Shown here: positions 41,001 to 49,209 of the stretch, piece by piece
Position numbering within the stretch: position 1 is the first letter of the stretch
How the letters are laid out: the number at the start of each line of letters is the position of its first letter
Assembly (NCBI GenBank): GCA_965283955.1
Contig: CBDIQW010000001.1
Coordinates: 4,402,001-4,466,000 of the forward strand
Origin: Emticicia sp965283955
GTDB lineage: Bacteria; Bacteroidota; Bacteroidia; Cytophagales; Spirosomataceae
Direction: 5' to 3'
Length of the DNA stretch: 64,000 nt
Translations under genes and position numbers: made by a program
The notes under the pieces: generated by a model
What the model was told of the DNA's origin: nothing
Databases searched by the model: none
What the model saw: the letters and a program-made list of their open reading frames with translations, nothing else

Positions 41001-41204
41001 ACCTGAAGCATCGGTCGTAGTGCCACGTGTAGTGCCTTTTACGGTGATTCCAACCCCAGGCATTGGGTCTTTGTTGGTACTGCTTGTTACTTGTCCATTG
41101 ATTAGTTTAGTTTGGGCAAAAATGCTTAGTGGACTCAGACATAACAATAGAGCCATCAGTCTAAGCCACGATTTCATGTCTTTTGATTGGTAATTTTGTT
41201 TCAT
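38054..41204 (-). CDS. Third SusC/RagA-type TonB-dependent transporter, one frame break
   Basis: Starts MKQNYQSKDMKSW at 41204 (the later ATG at 41177 is also possible), with a signal ending SIFAQ. The carboxypeptidase-like domain (INGQVTSSTNKDPMPGVGITVKG in outline) is followed by LEEVIVTALG, the plug with LIVINGLPMN and YGSRAANGAIIITTKNG, and a barrel ending GVNLNVKF. One extra base at 40607 breaks the frame between PMN and NEPRGANGNASIDLGDN. About 1,050 residues once repaired. It opens the - strand operon that runs through SusD, the transporter and sugar-acid enzymes, and its upstream region carries a perfect operator-like palindrome. Confidence 0.92.
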
Positions 41205-41324
41205 TTTAATAGAGGGTTTATTTGAAAAATACAATTTAATAGAGTTGAAATACTAAAAATTGATTAAATTTGGATTGAATACTTTATCGAAGCTATTTGT
41301 AGGATTTTGATTTCCAAATAAAAG

Positions 41325-41339
41325 GTGTCAAACTGACAC
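41325..41339. promoter_or_regulatory. Palindromic operator candidate between the third SusC and the LacI-type gene
   Basis: GTGTCAAACTGACAC is a perfect match to GTGTCA-N3-TGACAC. It lies 120 bases before the SusC start and 170 bases before the divergent regulator, so it could control both. On the - strand it continues CTTTTATTTGG, like the site at 31793. Confidence 0.7.
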
Positions 41340-41509
41340 TAATATTTAAACACGAAATATCGTAAACGTTTTAGATGTATGATATTTTGTGTTTTTGTGA
41401 AGCCTATTTTTCTAAAAAAAATTATAATTAAAAAAAAAACGAGAAGGTTATGCTTTTTTTGTAATTTGAAAAAAGTGACAGAAAGTCTTGAAAAAATACA
41501 ATAATAATT

Positions 41510-42676
41510 ATGCAGCGATGTATCAAATGTAATTCGGTTGATGGAGTAATAAAATCTGGTTTTCTTAGAGGAAACCAAAGATTTTATTGCAAACAATGCG
41601 ATTTTAATTTTGTGTTAGATACTGAAAGTAGTAAGCCTATCAAAAAAAGCGGGCAGGTTACGATAGTAGATTTGGCAAAGCATCTTGGGATTTCGGTTGC
41701 GACTGTTTCAAGAGCCTTGAACGATAAATCGGATATTAGTCAACTTACCAGAAAAACAGTATTGGAAGCTGCTATTATGTTGGACTACAAACCTAATCTA
41801 TTAGCCCAGAGTCTCAACAAAGGAAAAACAAATACGATTGGTGTTGTAATTCCGAATGTTGAGTTACCTTTTTTTGCAACAGCACTGGCCAAAATGCAAC
41901 AAGTAGCACTTGAAAGTGGGTATCGAATTATTGTTTGTCATTCTGGAGAATCAGCTGAAATCGAAGTTTTGAATACCGAAACTTTAATTGCTTGCCGAGT
42001 AGATGGTATATTATTGAGCCATGCCAAAGAAACAAATTCTTTTGAGCATATCAAGCACGTGATTGATAAAGGTATTGCCATTGTGAATTTTGATAGGGTT
42101 TGCAACGAGATTGATACGGCCAAAGTTATACACGAAGATTTTAAAGGAAGCTTTGATTTAGTAGAACATTTAATTCAACAAGGTTGCAGAAAAATAGGCA
42201 TTATGCTCGGCCCTGAAAAGTTCTATATTTCGCAAATTAGGCTTGCTGGCTATAAGGCAGCTCTTGAAAAACACGGAATCGAACTTATCAATGATTATAT
42301 TGTATATTCAGAAATGAATAAAAATGATGGTGGTCGAGTGTTTGATTATTTCATGAGCCTTCCACATCCACCTGATGGTATTTTTACGATGCTATCAAGA
42401 AATGCAATAGAGATGATGGTTGAGGCAAAAAAAAGGAAAATAAAAATTCCAGAAGAAATCGCTTTTGTTGGCTTTGGAGACGATTCGCTTGCCGAACTAT
42501 TTGAACCCTCGCTTACAGTTTTTAATCATTTTCCTACTAAAGTTGGCGAAGCGTCTATCAAGATGTTGATAGATAACATTAATAAAAGAGAAGCGTTTTT
42601 ACCCTATATACAATCTATTCAAGGAGAATTAATCATTAGAAATTCTTCAAAAAAGGATTGTTCTGAAGTAGATTAA
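41510..42676 (+). CDS. LacI-family transcription regulator with N-terminal IS1-type zinc ribbon
   Basis: A 388-residue regulator. Residues 1-37 form a zinc ribbon of the IS1 InsA type: C4-x2-C7, then GFLRGNQRFYCKQC with C27-x2-C30 and a following aromatic. A linker leads to the LacI helix-turn-helix (about 48-70, VDLAKHLGISVATVSRALN), the hinge helix (PNLLAQSLNKGKT) and a periplasmic-binding-protein-like effector domain (IGVVIPNVELPFF, VDGILLSHA, VNFDRV, IAFVGFGDDSLAELFEP). It is divergent from the third SusC operon, the usual place for a local repressor. A LacI protein normally starts with the helix-turn-helix, so the ribbon is an extra DNA- or protein-binding part. Its effector is unknown. 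Confidence 0.9.
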   Translation: MQRCIKCNSVDGVIKSGFLRGNQRFYCKQCDFNFVLDTESSKPIKKSGQVTIVDLAKHLGISVATVSRALNDKSDISQLTRKTVLEAAIMLDYKPNLLAQSLNKGKTNTIGVVIPNVELPFFATALAKMQQVALESGYRIIVCHSGESAEIEVLNTETLIACRVDGILLSHAKETNSFEHIKHVIDKGIAIVNFDRVCNEIDTAKVIHEDFKGSFDLVEHLIQQGCRKIGIMLGPEKFYISQIRLAGYKAALEKHGIELINDYIVYSEMNKNDGGRVFDYFMSLPHPPDGIFTMLSRNAIEMMVEAKKRKIKIPEEIAFVGFGDDSLAELFEPSLTVFNHFPTKVGEASIKMLIDNINKREAFLPYIQSIQGELIIRNSSKKDCSEVD

Positions 42677-42782
42677 AACTTTGAGAGTATAATAGAATCC
42701 ACAATAATTTCTATCTATAGTTTAAGTTTTATTTTTCAATAAAACGACTTATCATAATTTCTTTCTATGCATATACATTTTT

Positions 42783-42802
42783 ATTACGAAGTATTTCGTA
42801 AT
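42783..42802. promoter_or_regulatory. Upstream palindrome of a paired operator
   Basis: ATTACGAAGTATTTCGTAAT has perfect 8-bp arms around GTAT. It ends five bases before the -33 element of the promoter at 42807. The same core TACGAA..TTCGTA recurs 55 bases downstream. Confidence 0.75.
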
Positions 42803-42806
42803 AAAA

Positions 42807-42838
42807 TTTGTATTCAAAAAAATTTAGCTTTATCTTTG
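42807..42838 (+). promoter_or_regulatory. Consensus Bacteroidota promoter for the outer-membrane receptor
   Basis: TTTG (42807-42810), a 20-base spacer and TATCTTTG (42831-42838) fit the TTTG-N19/20-TAnnTTTG consensus exactly. The receptor gene starts 178 bases downstream; the long leader holds no other gene that I can support. Confidence 0.75.
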
Positions 42839-42856
42839 TTACGAAATATTTCGTAG
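42839..42856. promoter_or_regulatory. Downstream palindrome of a paired operator
   Basis: TACGAAATATTTCGTA (42840-42855) is a perfect palindrome beginning right after the -7 element, so it covers the expected transcription start. With the site at 42783 it brackets the promoter, as expected for repression. Confidence 0.75.
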
Positions 42857-43016
42857 ATAAAATTCTATGCTTTTAAGTTTTTTGTGTAACCTTTTCCAAA
42901 GAGTAAAGTATTCACAATAAAATAGGCGAAGCAGCACAACTTTATAAGCAGTCACGGGTCATGAACGTGTATTTGCACCCTATAATATTTTATGAAAAAG
43001 CTATAACAATTTACTT

Positions 43017-45431
43017 ATGAAAAATCTATTACTCGTGTTACTCACGAGCCTATCGAGCTATGTCTTTGCTCAGACCTACACCGTAAAAGGCACTACCAAA
43101 ACCCAGCAAAATGAAGCTGCTTCGTTTGCTACAATTTCGCTTCATAATGCGATCGATTCTACACTCTTTAAGGCTGATATTGCCGGCGAAAATGGTGGTT
43201 TCAAAATCAATGGAGTGGTAAAAGGTAAGTATTTTATAAAAATTTCGGCCGTAGGATTTCGAGCTTTTGCTTCGCCTATTTTTGAAGTAGTTGATACTGA
43301 TATTGAATTTAATCCTTTTGTACTGACTGCCGATACGCAACAATTAAAAGAGGTAAAAGTAGTAGCTTCCAAGCCTTTGATCGAGGTAAAAGAAGATAGA
43401 GTCATATTCAATGTCGAGAGTAGTATTAGCTCCACTGGAACAAATGCCTTAGAATTGATGCGAAAATCGCCAGGTGTGCAGGTCGATAAAGACGAAAATA
43501 TCTTAGTGAAAGGAAAAACTGGTGTACGCATCTACATTGATGGCCGCCCCTCGCCGATGAGTGGGAGGGACTTGGCTTCTACGCTAAAAAGTATGAATTC
43601 GGCCGATATTGAAGCCATCGGAATTATCACAAATCCTTCAGCAAAATATGATGCCGCTGGAGATTTGGGCATTATTAATATTCGTTTAAAGAAAAATCGA
43701 AAACTCGGAACAAATGGAAATATTGGTTTGGGTGGCTTGTTTGGAATTTCACCAAAATATAACTCTTCACTGAGCCTTAATCATCGAGATAAAAAAGTAA
43801 ATCTTTTTGGTACGTATAGCTATAATCAAGGTGCTTGGCATAACCGAACGCTCGACGACCAAATTTTGAATAATATCATGTATAACAAAACTTGGCGAGG
43901 ACTTTGGCGTGATACTTCGAGCAATTTGAAAGCAGGAGCAGACTACTTTATCAATACCAAGAATACCATAGGTTTTAATTTGAATGCTCGTATGAGCAAC
44001 CACAACGGCGGTGGTGAAAGTGAAACTTTGATAGGGCGTAGGTATGCAAGTGTACCAGATTCAGCTATTTTATATTCGCAGACATCGAACCCTGAAAAGA
44101 ATAAAAATCTAAATTTTAATCTCAATTATCGTTATGCCGATACTACTGGCCACGAGCTGAATTTCGATGTCGATTATGGCGTTTTTAATTCACGAGGAAT
44201 CAGTTATCAGCCCAATAGATATACTTTCGTGAATAGCGATAGACCTTCCTTTGAGCGAAACTATGTAACTAAAACACCAATTGACATCATTATTAAATCG
44301 GCCAAGATTGATTACGAGCAACCTTTTAAGCAAGGAAAATTGGCCTATGGTGTAAAATTATCAGATGTAACTTCTGATAATACTTTCGATTTTTTTACCA
44401 AAATTCAGAATGAAGAAATCAGAGATATTGACCGTAGTAATCAATTTAGATACACCGAACGAATATATGCTGCTTACTTCAATTATAATAAATCACTGGG
44501 TAAAAAATGGAATATTCAGGCAGGTTTACGTGCCGAAAATACGCAGTCGTTGGGTAAGCTGACGAGTTTCAAACAGAATGATTTAGACAAAGTGGATACT
44601 ACGTATTTGAATCTTTTTCCGAGTGGAGCAATTTCTTACAAAGCCACAGATAATCACTCGTTTAACCTCAATTATAGTCGCCGAATCAATCGTCCGAGTT
44701 ATCAAAACCTCAATCCGTTTGAATACCGCATTGATGAATTGGTTTACTCAAAAGGAAACCCATTTCTTCGCCCCGAATATGCCAATAATTTCAAAATAAC
44801 GCATATTTATAAAGGAAAACTTACAAGCTCATTTGGCTATTGGCGTACAAAATATCCAGTTGTGGGTTTACGAATTCCGTATGATGAAAGTAGGACCTAT
44901 TTTATTTCCGAAAACCTTGATTATTCGGAAGGATACAATCTGGATTTGAGTTTTAATACACAGCTCACCAAATGGTGGGAACTCAACATCAATGTAAATG
45001 GATTTCATAATTTATGGCGAGCAAAATTAGATAATGGGCTGATTATTAATAATCGAACGACTGCTTTGAACGGAAATGGGCAAAGTACCTTTAAACTAAA
45101 AAATAACTGGACGTTTGAGCTTTCGGGTTGGTATAATTCGCCTTATCGACGCATCGACTATAATTCGGCAATGGGTATGCTTGACGCTGGTGTCCAAAAG
45201 AAGTTTTTAAAAGATAATGCTACATTGAAAGTTGTATTTAGCGATGTGCTGAATACCGCTCGTGGAGGGCATCATTCGGAATATGCAGGGATTGCTACGA
45301 ATTTGAGATTTAAGTTTGAGGGTCGATTACTAAGAGTAACCTTCAATTATCGTTTTGGTAGCAAAGAAATCAAGGAAGCCCGCAACCGACGCTCAGGCTC
45401 GGAAGATGAATTAAGAAGGATAAGAAGTTAG
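43017..45431 (+). CDS. TonB-dependent outer-membrane beta-barrel protein (OMP_b-brl_3 type)
   Basis: An 804-residue outer-membrane receptor with a signal peptide ending VFAQ (residue 19). A carboxypeptidase-like domain (about 22-105) precedes a plug (about 110-225; VEVKEDRVIFNVE, LMRKSPGVQVDKD, VRIYIDGRPSPMSG) and a barrel with SRRINRPSYQNLNPFEYRID and LRPEYANNFKITHIY typical of the family. The ending is Arg/Glu-rich rather than the usual aromatic. These proteins lack a SusD partner and none is present. The promoter is bracketed by two palindromes, so a dedicated repressor should exist, but no candidate is adjacent. Ligand unknown. Confidence 0.88.
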   Translation: MKNLLLVLLTSLSSYVFAQTYTVKGTTKTQQNEAASFATISLHNAIDSTLFKADIAGENGGFKINGVVKGKYFIKISAVGFRAFASPIFEVVDTDIEFNPFVLTADTQQLKEVKVVASKPLIEVKEDRVIFNVESSISSTGTNALELMRKSPGVQVDKDENILVKGKTGVRIYIDGRPSPMSGRDLASTLKSMNSADIEAIGIITNPSAKYDAAGDLGIINIRLKKNRKLGTNGNIGLGGLFGISPKYNSSLSLNHRDKKVNLFGTYSYNQGAWHNRTLDDQILNNIMYNKTWRGLWRDTSSNLKAGADYFINTKNTIGFNLNARMSNHNGGGESETLIGRRYASVPDSAILYSQTSNPEKNKNLNFNLNYRYADTTGHELNFDVDYGVFNSRGISYQPNRYTFVNSDRPSFERNYVTKTPIDIIIKSAKIDYEQPFKQGKLAYGVKLSDVTSDNTFDFFTKIQNEEIRDIDRSNQFRYTERIYAAYFNYNKSLGKKWNIQAGLRAENTQSLGKLTSFKQNDLDKVDTTYLNLFPSGAISYKATDNHSFNLNYSRRINRPSYQNLNPFEYRIDELVYSKGNPFLRPEYANNFKITHIYKGKLTSSFGYWRTKYPVVGLRIPYDESRTYFISENLDYSEGYNLDLSFNTQLTKWWELNINVNGFHNLWRAKLDNGLIINNRTTALNGNGQSTFKLKNNWTFELSGWYNSPYRRIDYNSAMGMLDAGVQKKFLKDNATLKVVFSDVLNTARGGHHSEYAGIATNLRFKFEGRLLRVTFNYRFGSKEIKEARNRRSGSEDELRRIRS

Positions 45432-45486
45432 TAAGCTTGCCATTTATCCAACAAAAAATCCTTTTGTGTAAATGAAAAAATATGTT

Positions 45487-45518
45487 TTTGACATGAATAC
45501 TATTGTGCTTTATATTTG
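45487..45518 (+). promoter_or_regulatory. Consensus promoter with no annotated gene behind it
   Basis: TTTG (45487-45490), a 20-base spacer and TATATTTG (45511-45518) match the Bacteroidota consensus exactly. The only open frame just downstream is 16 codons long, and a terminator follows at 45710. Confidence 0.7.
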
Positions 45519-45524
45519 CGTTTA

Positions 45525-45740
45525 GAAACATGATTATGAAATATAAAAAGCGTATTTACTTTTCTTCACCGAAATTGTAAACATTTTTTCGCTTCGTTAG
45601 TTTTAGGTTAAAATTCATAACCGAAATCAGCAAAACACGCATCAATAGCACAAAACATTAAAGATTTTCCTGTATGTGACCCATACAGTTTGTTGTTAGA
45701 ACTATAAATTCCCAGCCGTTTGTGTTGGGATTTTTATTTT
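45525..45740 (+). ncRNA. Candidate small transcript of about 215 nt (sRNA or tiny-protein mRNA)
   Basis: Bounded by the promoter at 45487-45518 and the terminator at 45710-45740. The interior holds a perfect 7-bp hairpin CTGTATG / CATACAG (45670-45688) and a 16-codon frame, 45530-45580, beginning ATG ATT ATG and encoding a basic peptide (MIMKYKKRIYFSSPKL) only about five bases from the predicted start. I do not recognise a known RNA family. The remaining part of the 414-base gap, to 45845, shows nothing supportable. Confidence 0.4.
45710..45740 (+). terminator. Intrinsic terminator of the candidate small transcript
   Basis: TCCCAGC (45710-45716) pairs with GTTGGGA (45724-45730), one pair being a wobble, followed by TTTTTATTTT. 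Confidence 0.7.
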
Positions 45741-45845
45741 ATAGGGTCTTAGTTAGGGTTGAAAATTCTTGTTTAGTCTGCACCCTGATTTTCTACCGAA
45801 TATACCAGTATAAGCGAAAATACCAAGTAATATAGTAGTTTGATA

Positions 45846-47555
45846 TTACTGGCATCCTTCTATTTTAGCAAGGAAAACGGTTCCATTTGCTGTTTGGAAT
45901 CCAGGGTTCAACTCAATCGAACCTCCTGCTAAATACTCAATTTTAGAATAAGAATCAAGAGAAGCAGTTGAGGATATTGAATATTTTGTCTTAAATTCTT
46001 GAATAGGGGGATTAATAATATGCGACCTAAAATCCATACTATCAGGACAATTATTGGTTACCACAATGGTTTTACTATTAGTATATTGTGGGCATAACTC
46101 TTGACAAATAGCTGTATAAGTGACCGTTTGGGATATAACAACATTTGTTGGATTTCCAGCCGTAAAATAACCGCTTGTTCCGTCATTATTTTCAAATTTC
46201 CAAGTGACGAGTCTTGAAGCACAAGTAGAAACTAATTCGATTGATTGATTGGCGTTTGCTGTTGAAGGTGCTGCAAGTATATTTCCATCATTTGTAATGT
46301 TATGGATATTATTATCCATCCAGTTGATACGATTAGAGATGAAATTTTTTAATTTCTGAATCTCGCCTGTAAAACTAAGGCTTTCAGTAGGAAACCATTT
46401 TGCTCTATCCCTTGCAGCGGCAGTTTGCAGCACATTCGCCAAACTATCAATAAAATGCTCTCCTTTAGTGTAGGTCAAAAAGGTTTTTCTGAAATCTTTA
46501 TATTTCTCAATAGCTTTATTTTTAAAAACGCAGTCTTGCATCATGCGTTCTGCCCAAAAGAAACGTGGGTCACACACTCCACATGAAAACCTCCAGCTTG
46601 TAGTGTAAGTATCATAAAGTCCCAAAGAAGTATCCCATAGGGGAGAAGCTACCATTTTTTTACCTCTATCTTTATAGAAGTACTGGCTACGGGCAAAAAT
46701 ATCAAGATGAATACTGTATTCTTGTAATACAAAATTTTCAACAAAACTATTTTCATCAATATAATTTCTAAAACCTAAAACAGGGTCACTGAAGTTCGCA
46801 CTTTTCAAGGCATTTTCAAAGTCTCGGATGTAGGTTTGAATATAGTTTAATTGTGGAGCAACTGGTTCTTTTGGATAGACACAGTCAAAATACATATGAT
46901 AATTAGAGGTGGGTGAAGACTGGTGTGATGATTGCCAAGCGTAATCTGAGGTCAGTATTTCAGATTCACGGGAAGCTTCTATGATATATCCTCCCGAAAT
47001 CTTAGAAGTAGTCGTATCTTCTTTGTCTAATTTTTTTATATTTATTCTATCAGCTCCTCTTTTTATTCTTTCAGTAAAAACAAAAAGCCCCATGTACTCA
47101 CCATTTAATACTACCTCAACGTGCTTTAAACGAGGGGAATAATTGCCTGTTTTTGACCATAAATCATACACATAAGCATTTTTTAAGTATGTTTTATCAT
47201 CATAATTAGCTATCAATGCCCAATCTGAACCTTTGGGAAATCCAAGCACAGGGAAATCTAAATCTTTGCCTAAATTATCTATTAATTCAATGGAGTATGA
47301 TTTTTTTGGAAATGCTTGTGAAGTAGTTCCTCTATATTCAATACCTGCAAGCCCATTATAGTGGAAGTCAGTATCAGTTAGATAGTTGGTGCTATTATCT
47401 TGGTGATATAAAATTTTGAGGTTTACAGTAATTTTAGGTTCATTTACTATCGTGTTACCATTTGTTTCGATTAATACTATTGGGAGGTTAGAACTTGTAA
47501 ATTGAGCAAAAGATAAGTGCGAAGCACATATCAAACCTATAATAAATTTTAACAT
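45846..47555 (-). CDS. Secreted CotH-kinase-family protein with C-terminal coathanger-type domain
   Basis: A 569-residue protein with signal peptide ending SFAQ (residue 18). The CotH domain covers about 25-390: YRGTTSQAFPKKSYSIEL, GSDWALIANYDDKTYLKNAYVYDLW, GLFVFTERIKRGADRINI and the DTSLGLYD motif. CotH proteins are atypical secreted protein kinases. The C-terminus (YLAGGSIELNPGFQ, then GTVFLAKIEGC) matches the 3-coathanger stack type found on secreted Bacteroidota proteins. A Cys-containing beta domain (about 420-500) lies between. Target unknown; neighbours give no hint. Nothing supportable is in the 230 bases upstream except an inverted repeat. Confidence 0.82.
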   Translation of the reverse strand: MLKFIIGLICASHLSFAQFTSSNLPIVLIETNGNTIVNEPKITVNLKILYHQDNSTNYLTDTDFHYNGLAGIEYRGTTSQAFPKKSYSIELIDNLGKDLDFPVLGFPKGSDWALIANYDDKTYLKNAYVYDLWSKTGNYSPRLKHVEVVLNGEYMGLFVFTERIKRGADRINIKKLDKEDTTTSKISGGYIIEASRESEILTSDYAWQSSHQSSPTSNYHMYFDCVYPKEPVAPQLNYIQTYIRDFENALKSANFSDPVLGFRNYIDENSFVENFVLQEYSIHLDIFARSQYFYKDRGKKMVASPLWDTSLGLYDTYTTSWRFSCGVCDPRFFWAERMMQDCVFKNKAIEKYKDFRKTFLTYTKGEHFIDSLANVLQTAAARDRAKWFPTESLSFTGEIQKLKNFISNRINWMDNNIHNITNDGNILAAPSTANANQSIELVSTCASRLVTWKFENNDGTSGYFTAGNPTNVVISQTVTYTAICQELCPQYTNSKTIVVTNNCPDSMDFRSHIINPPIQEFKTKYSISSTASLDSYSKIEYLAGGSIELNPGFQTANGTVFLAKIEGCQ

Positions 47556-47725
47556 TTTAGTTGTGATTGTTTAGTACAGCAAACATATTATTGTTTCAAA
47601 TATATTGTAAGTACTCACTAATTTCAAATAAAAATTTATTATTGGGTTGTGAAGAACAGCTAATGGTTTTAAAGTTCTTAAATTTTGCTAAAAATGAATT
47701 TCAAAGTTATGTACTTATTTGCTTT

Positions 47726-47777
47726 TATAGTTCGAGGACAGGTTGCTGAGCTTCCCAAAAAGACTCCTCGAACTATA
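47726..47777. repeat. Inverted repeat between CotH and oxidoreductase genes
   Basis: TATAGTTCGAGGA (47726-47738) and TCCTCGAACTATA (47765-47777) are perfect 13-bp complements with a 26-base loop. It lies just past the end of the oxidoreductase gene. No T run follows on the - strand, so a terminator role is uncertain. Confidence 0.6.
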
Positions 47778-47787
47778 TAAAAATTAA

Positions 47788-48795
47788 TCAAATTCCCTTC
47801 ACCATTTCAATCACCCGAATTTGTTCTAAAACCTGCTCAGGTTTGATATAGAGTTCTTTGCCTTCCGTTATCGCACCGTGTAGGTTCTGAAAAAGTAAAT
47901 CCCAGTTTCCTGCTTCGGTTTCGATGTGTCCTCTGAAATGTTGCCCACCAATTTCGGTGTTCAAAATACCCCATTTTTCTTTGGGTTCTACGCCAAAGCC
48001 TTCCATTCGTGGAAAGAGTCCTGCTTTTAGGTGGTCTTCTTGTACATCAATTCCGTATTTTACAAATGAGCCTTTCGTGCCGTGAATGATATATCTTGGG
48101 CCTTCTTCTCGCACCAAAAGACTCGATTTTAGGGTTACTTTCAGTTTTCCATAATCCATTCGTATATCAAAAGCATCATCAATACTTGATCCTTCACGCT
48201 GGGTGTAGGTTTCGCCAGAAACTGCCATTGGCGAGCCGAAAAGTACAATTGTTTGGTCGATGATGTGAGCCCCCAAATCATACAAAATGCCATTGGCTGG
48301 ACTTACTTCTTCTTTCCATTTTTTAGGATTTAAGATGGGTTTATGGCGGTCGAAATGCACTTCAAAGGCTACCAGTTCGCCTAAAAGTTTATTTTCAATT
48401 ACTTTTTTAACCGTCATAAAATCGCTATCGAATCGGCGATTTTGGAAAATTGAAAGCACTTTTCCCTGTTTTTTCGATAACTCAATGAGTTCTTCTGCCT
48501 CAGCAACCGTGGCCGTGAAAGGTTTTTCGACCAATACGTGTTTGCCTGCCAAAAGTGCTTGTTTGGCTTGGCTAAAATGCAAATGACTTGGCGAGGCGAT
48601 GCTCACTAAGTCAATTTCGGTATCGGCTAAAACTTCGTCAATACTACGGGCAACGCCTACGCTTGGGTATATATGTTGAGGATTTTGCGAACCCGAAACG
48701 ATGGTTTTTAGATTAAAATCTGGATTGGTAAGAAAGAACGGAGCTTGGAGGTATCTCCCCGAAAGTCCGAATCCGACAAGGGCAACGTTGAGCAT
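47788..48795 (-). CDS. Gfo/Idh/MocA-family NAD(P)-dependent oxidoreductase
   Basis: A 335-residue cytoplasmic dehydrogenase acting on a sugar or polyol. The Rossmann domain has VALVGFGLSGR (4-14), SIASPSHLH and the family signature EKPF (94-97, VLVEKPFT) with its catalytic lysine. The C-terminal domain contains GILYDLGAHIIDQ with the conserved D-x3-H pair. It resembles the IolW/YvaA-type scyllo-inositol dehydrogenases, but the family is broad and substrate assignment is not safe. It lies alone between the CotH and LytTR genes. Confidence 0.88.
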   Translation of the reverse strand: MLNVALVGFGLSGRYLQAPFFLTNPDFNLKTIVSGSQNPQHIYPSVGVARSIDEVLADTEIDLVSIASPSHLHFSQAKQALLAGKHVLVEKPFTATVAEAEELIELSKKQGKVLSIFQNRRFDSDFMTVKKVIENKLLGELVAFEVHFDRHKPILNPKKWKEEVSPANGILYDLGAHIIDQTIVLFGSPMAVSGETYTQREGSSIDDAFDIRMDYGKLKVTLKSSLLVREEGPRYIIHGTKGSFVKYGIDVQEDHLKAGLFPRMEGFGVEPKEKWGILNTEIGGQHFRGHIETEAGNWDLLFQNLHGAITEGKELYIKPEQVLEQIRVIEMVKGI

Positions 48796-48839
48796 AATGG
48801 CTTAGAATTTTTGGTTGAAGCCACTAAAGTAATGGCTTT

Positions 48840-49190
48840 TTAAGGTAAATCCAAAATTCTCATTTTTCTACGTGAAACATCAATTCTTTGGCCAGTAGAA
48901 AGACATGCAACGTGCCCGTCTTTTGTGCGTTCAATACCAGTAAGATATTTCAGATTTACCAATGTTCCTCGGTGGATTCGAGTAAAATCACCTTTCCCAG
49001 AAAGCTGCTTTTCAAAGATTTTCATGGTGTATGAGGCCAAGATTACTTGTCCATCGTTTAAATAAAACCTTGTGTAGTTGTCGTAGCTTTTTAGATAAAC
49101 GACATCTTCGGTGTGTACACTTTTTTTGCGATGATTGAGGTAAAGTATCTCGGAATTGCGAGTTTCTTTCTGGTTTATAGTTACTTTCAT
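48840..49190 (-). CDS. Stand-alone LytTR DNA-binding regulator
   Basis: A 116-residue protein that is essentially one LytTR domain (VYLKSYDNYTRFYLNDGQVILASYTMK, FTRIHRGTLVNLKYLTGIE and DVSRRKM in outline). There is no receiver, so it is not a classical response regulator; such small LytTR proteins often act with a membrane partner. It is 19 bases downstream of a small exported protein gene, so the two may be one operon. Confidence 0.85.
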   Translation of the reverse strand: MKVTINQKETRNSEILYLNHRKKSVHTEDVVYLKSYDNYTRFYLNDGQVILASYTMKIFEKQLSGKGDFTRIHRGTLVNLKYLTGIERTKDGHVACLSTGQRIDVSRRKMRILDLP

Positions 49191-49209
49191 GTTAATATTA
49201 ATTTAGAAA

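Noticed and set aside
41339..41596. 85-codon - strand frame overlapping the LacI start
   Set aside because: Lies in an AT-rich promoter region and overlaps the well-supported zinc-ribbon codons on the other strand.
47726..47777. Inverted repeat as terminator of the oxidoreductase gene
   Set aside because: The position fits, but the - strand tail is AAAGCAAAT and not a T run, so I list it only as a repeat.
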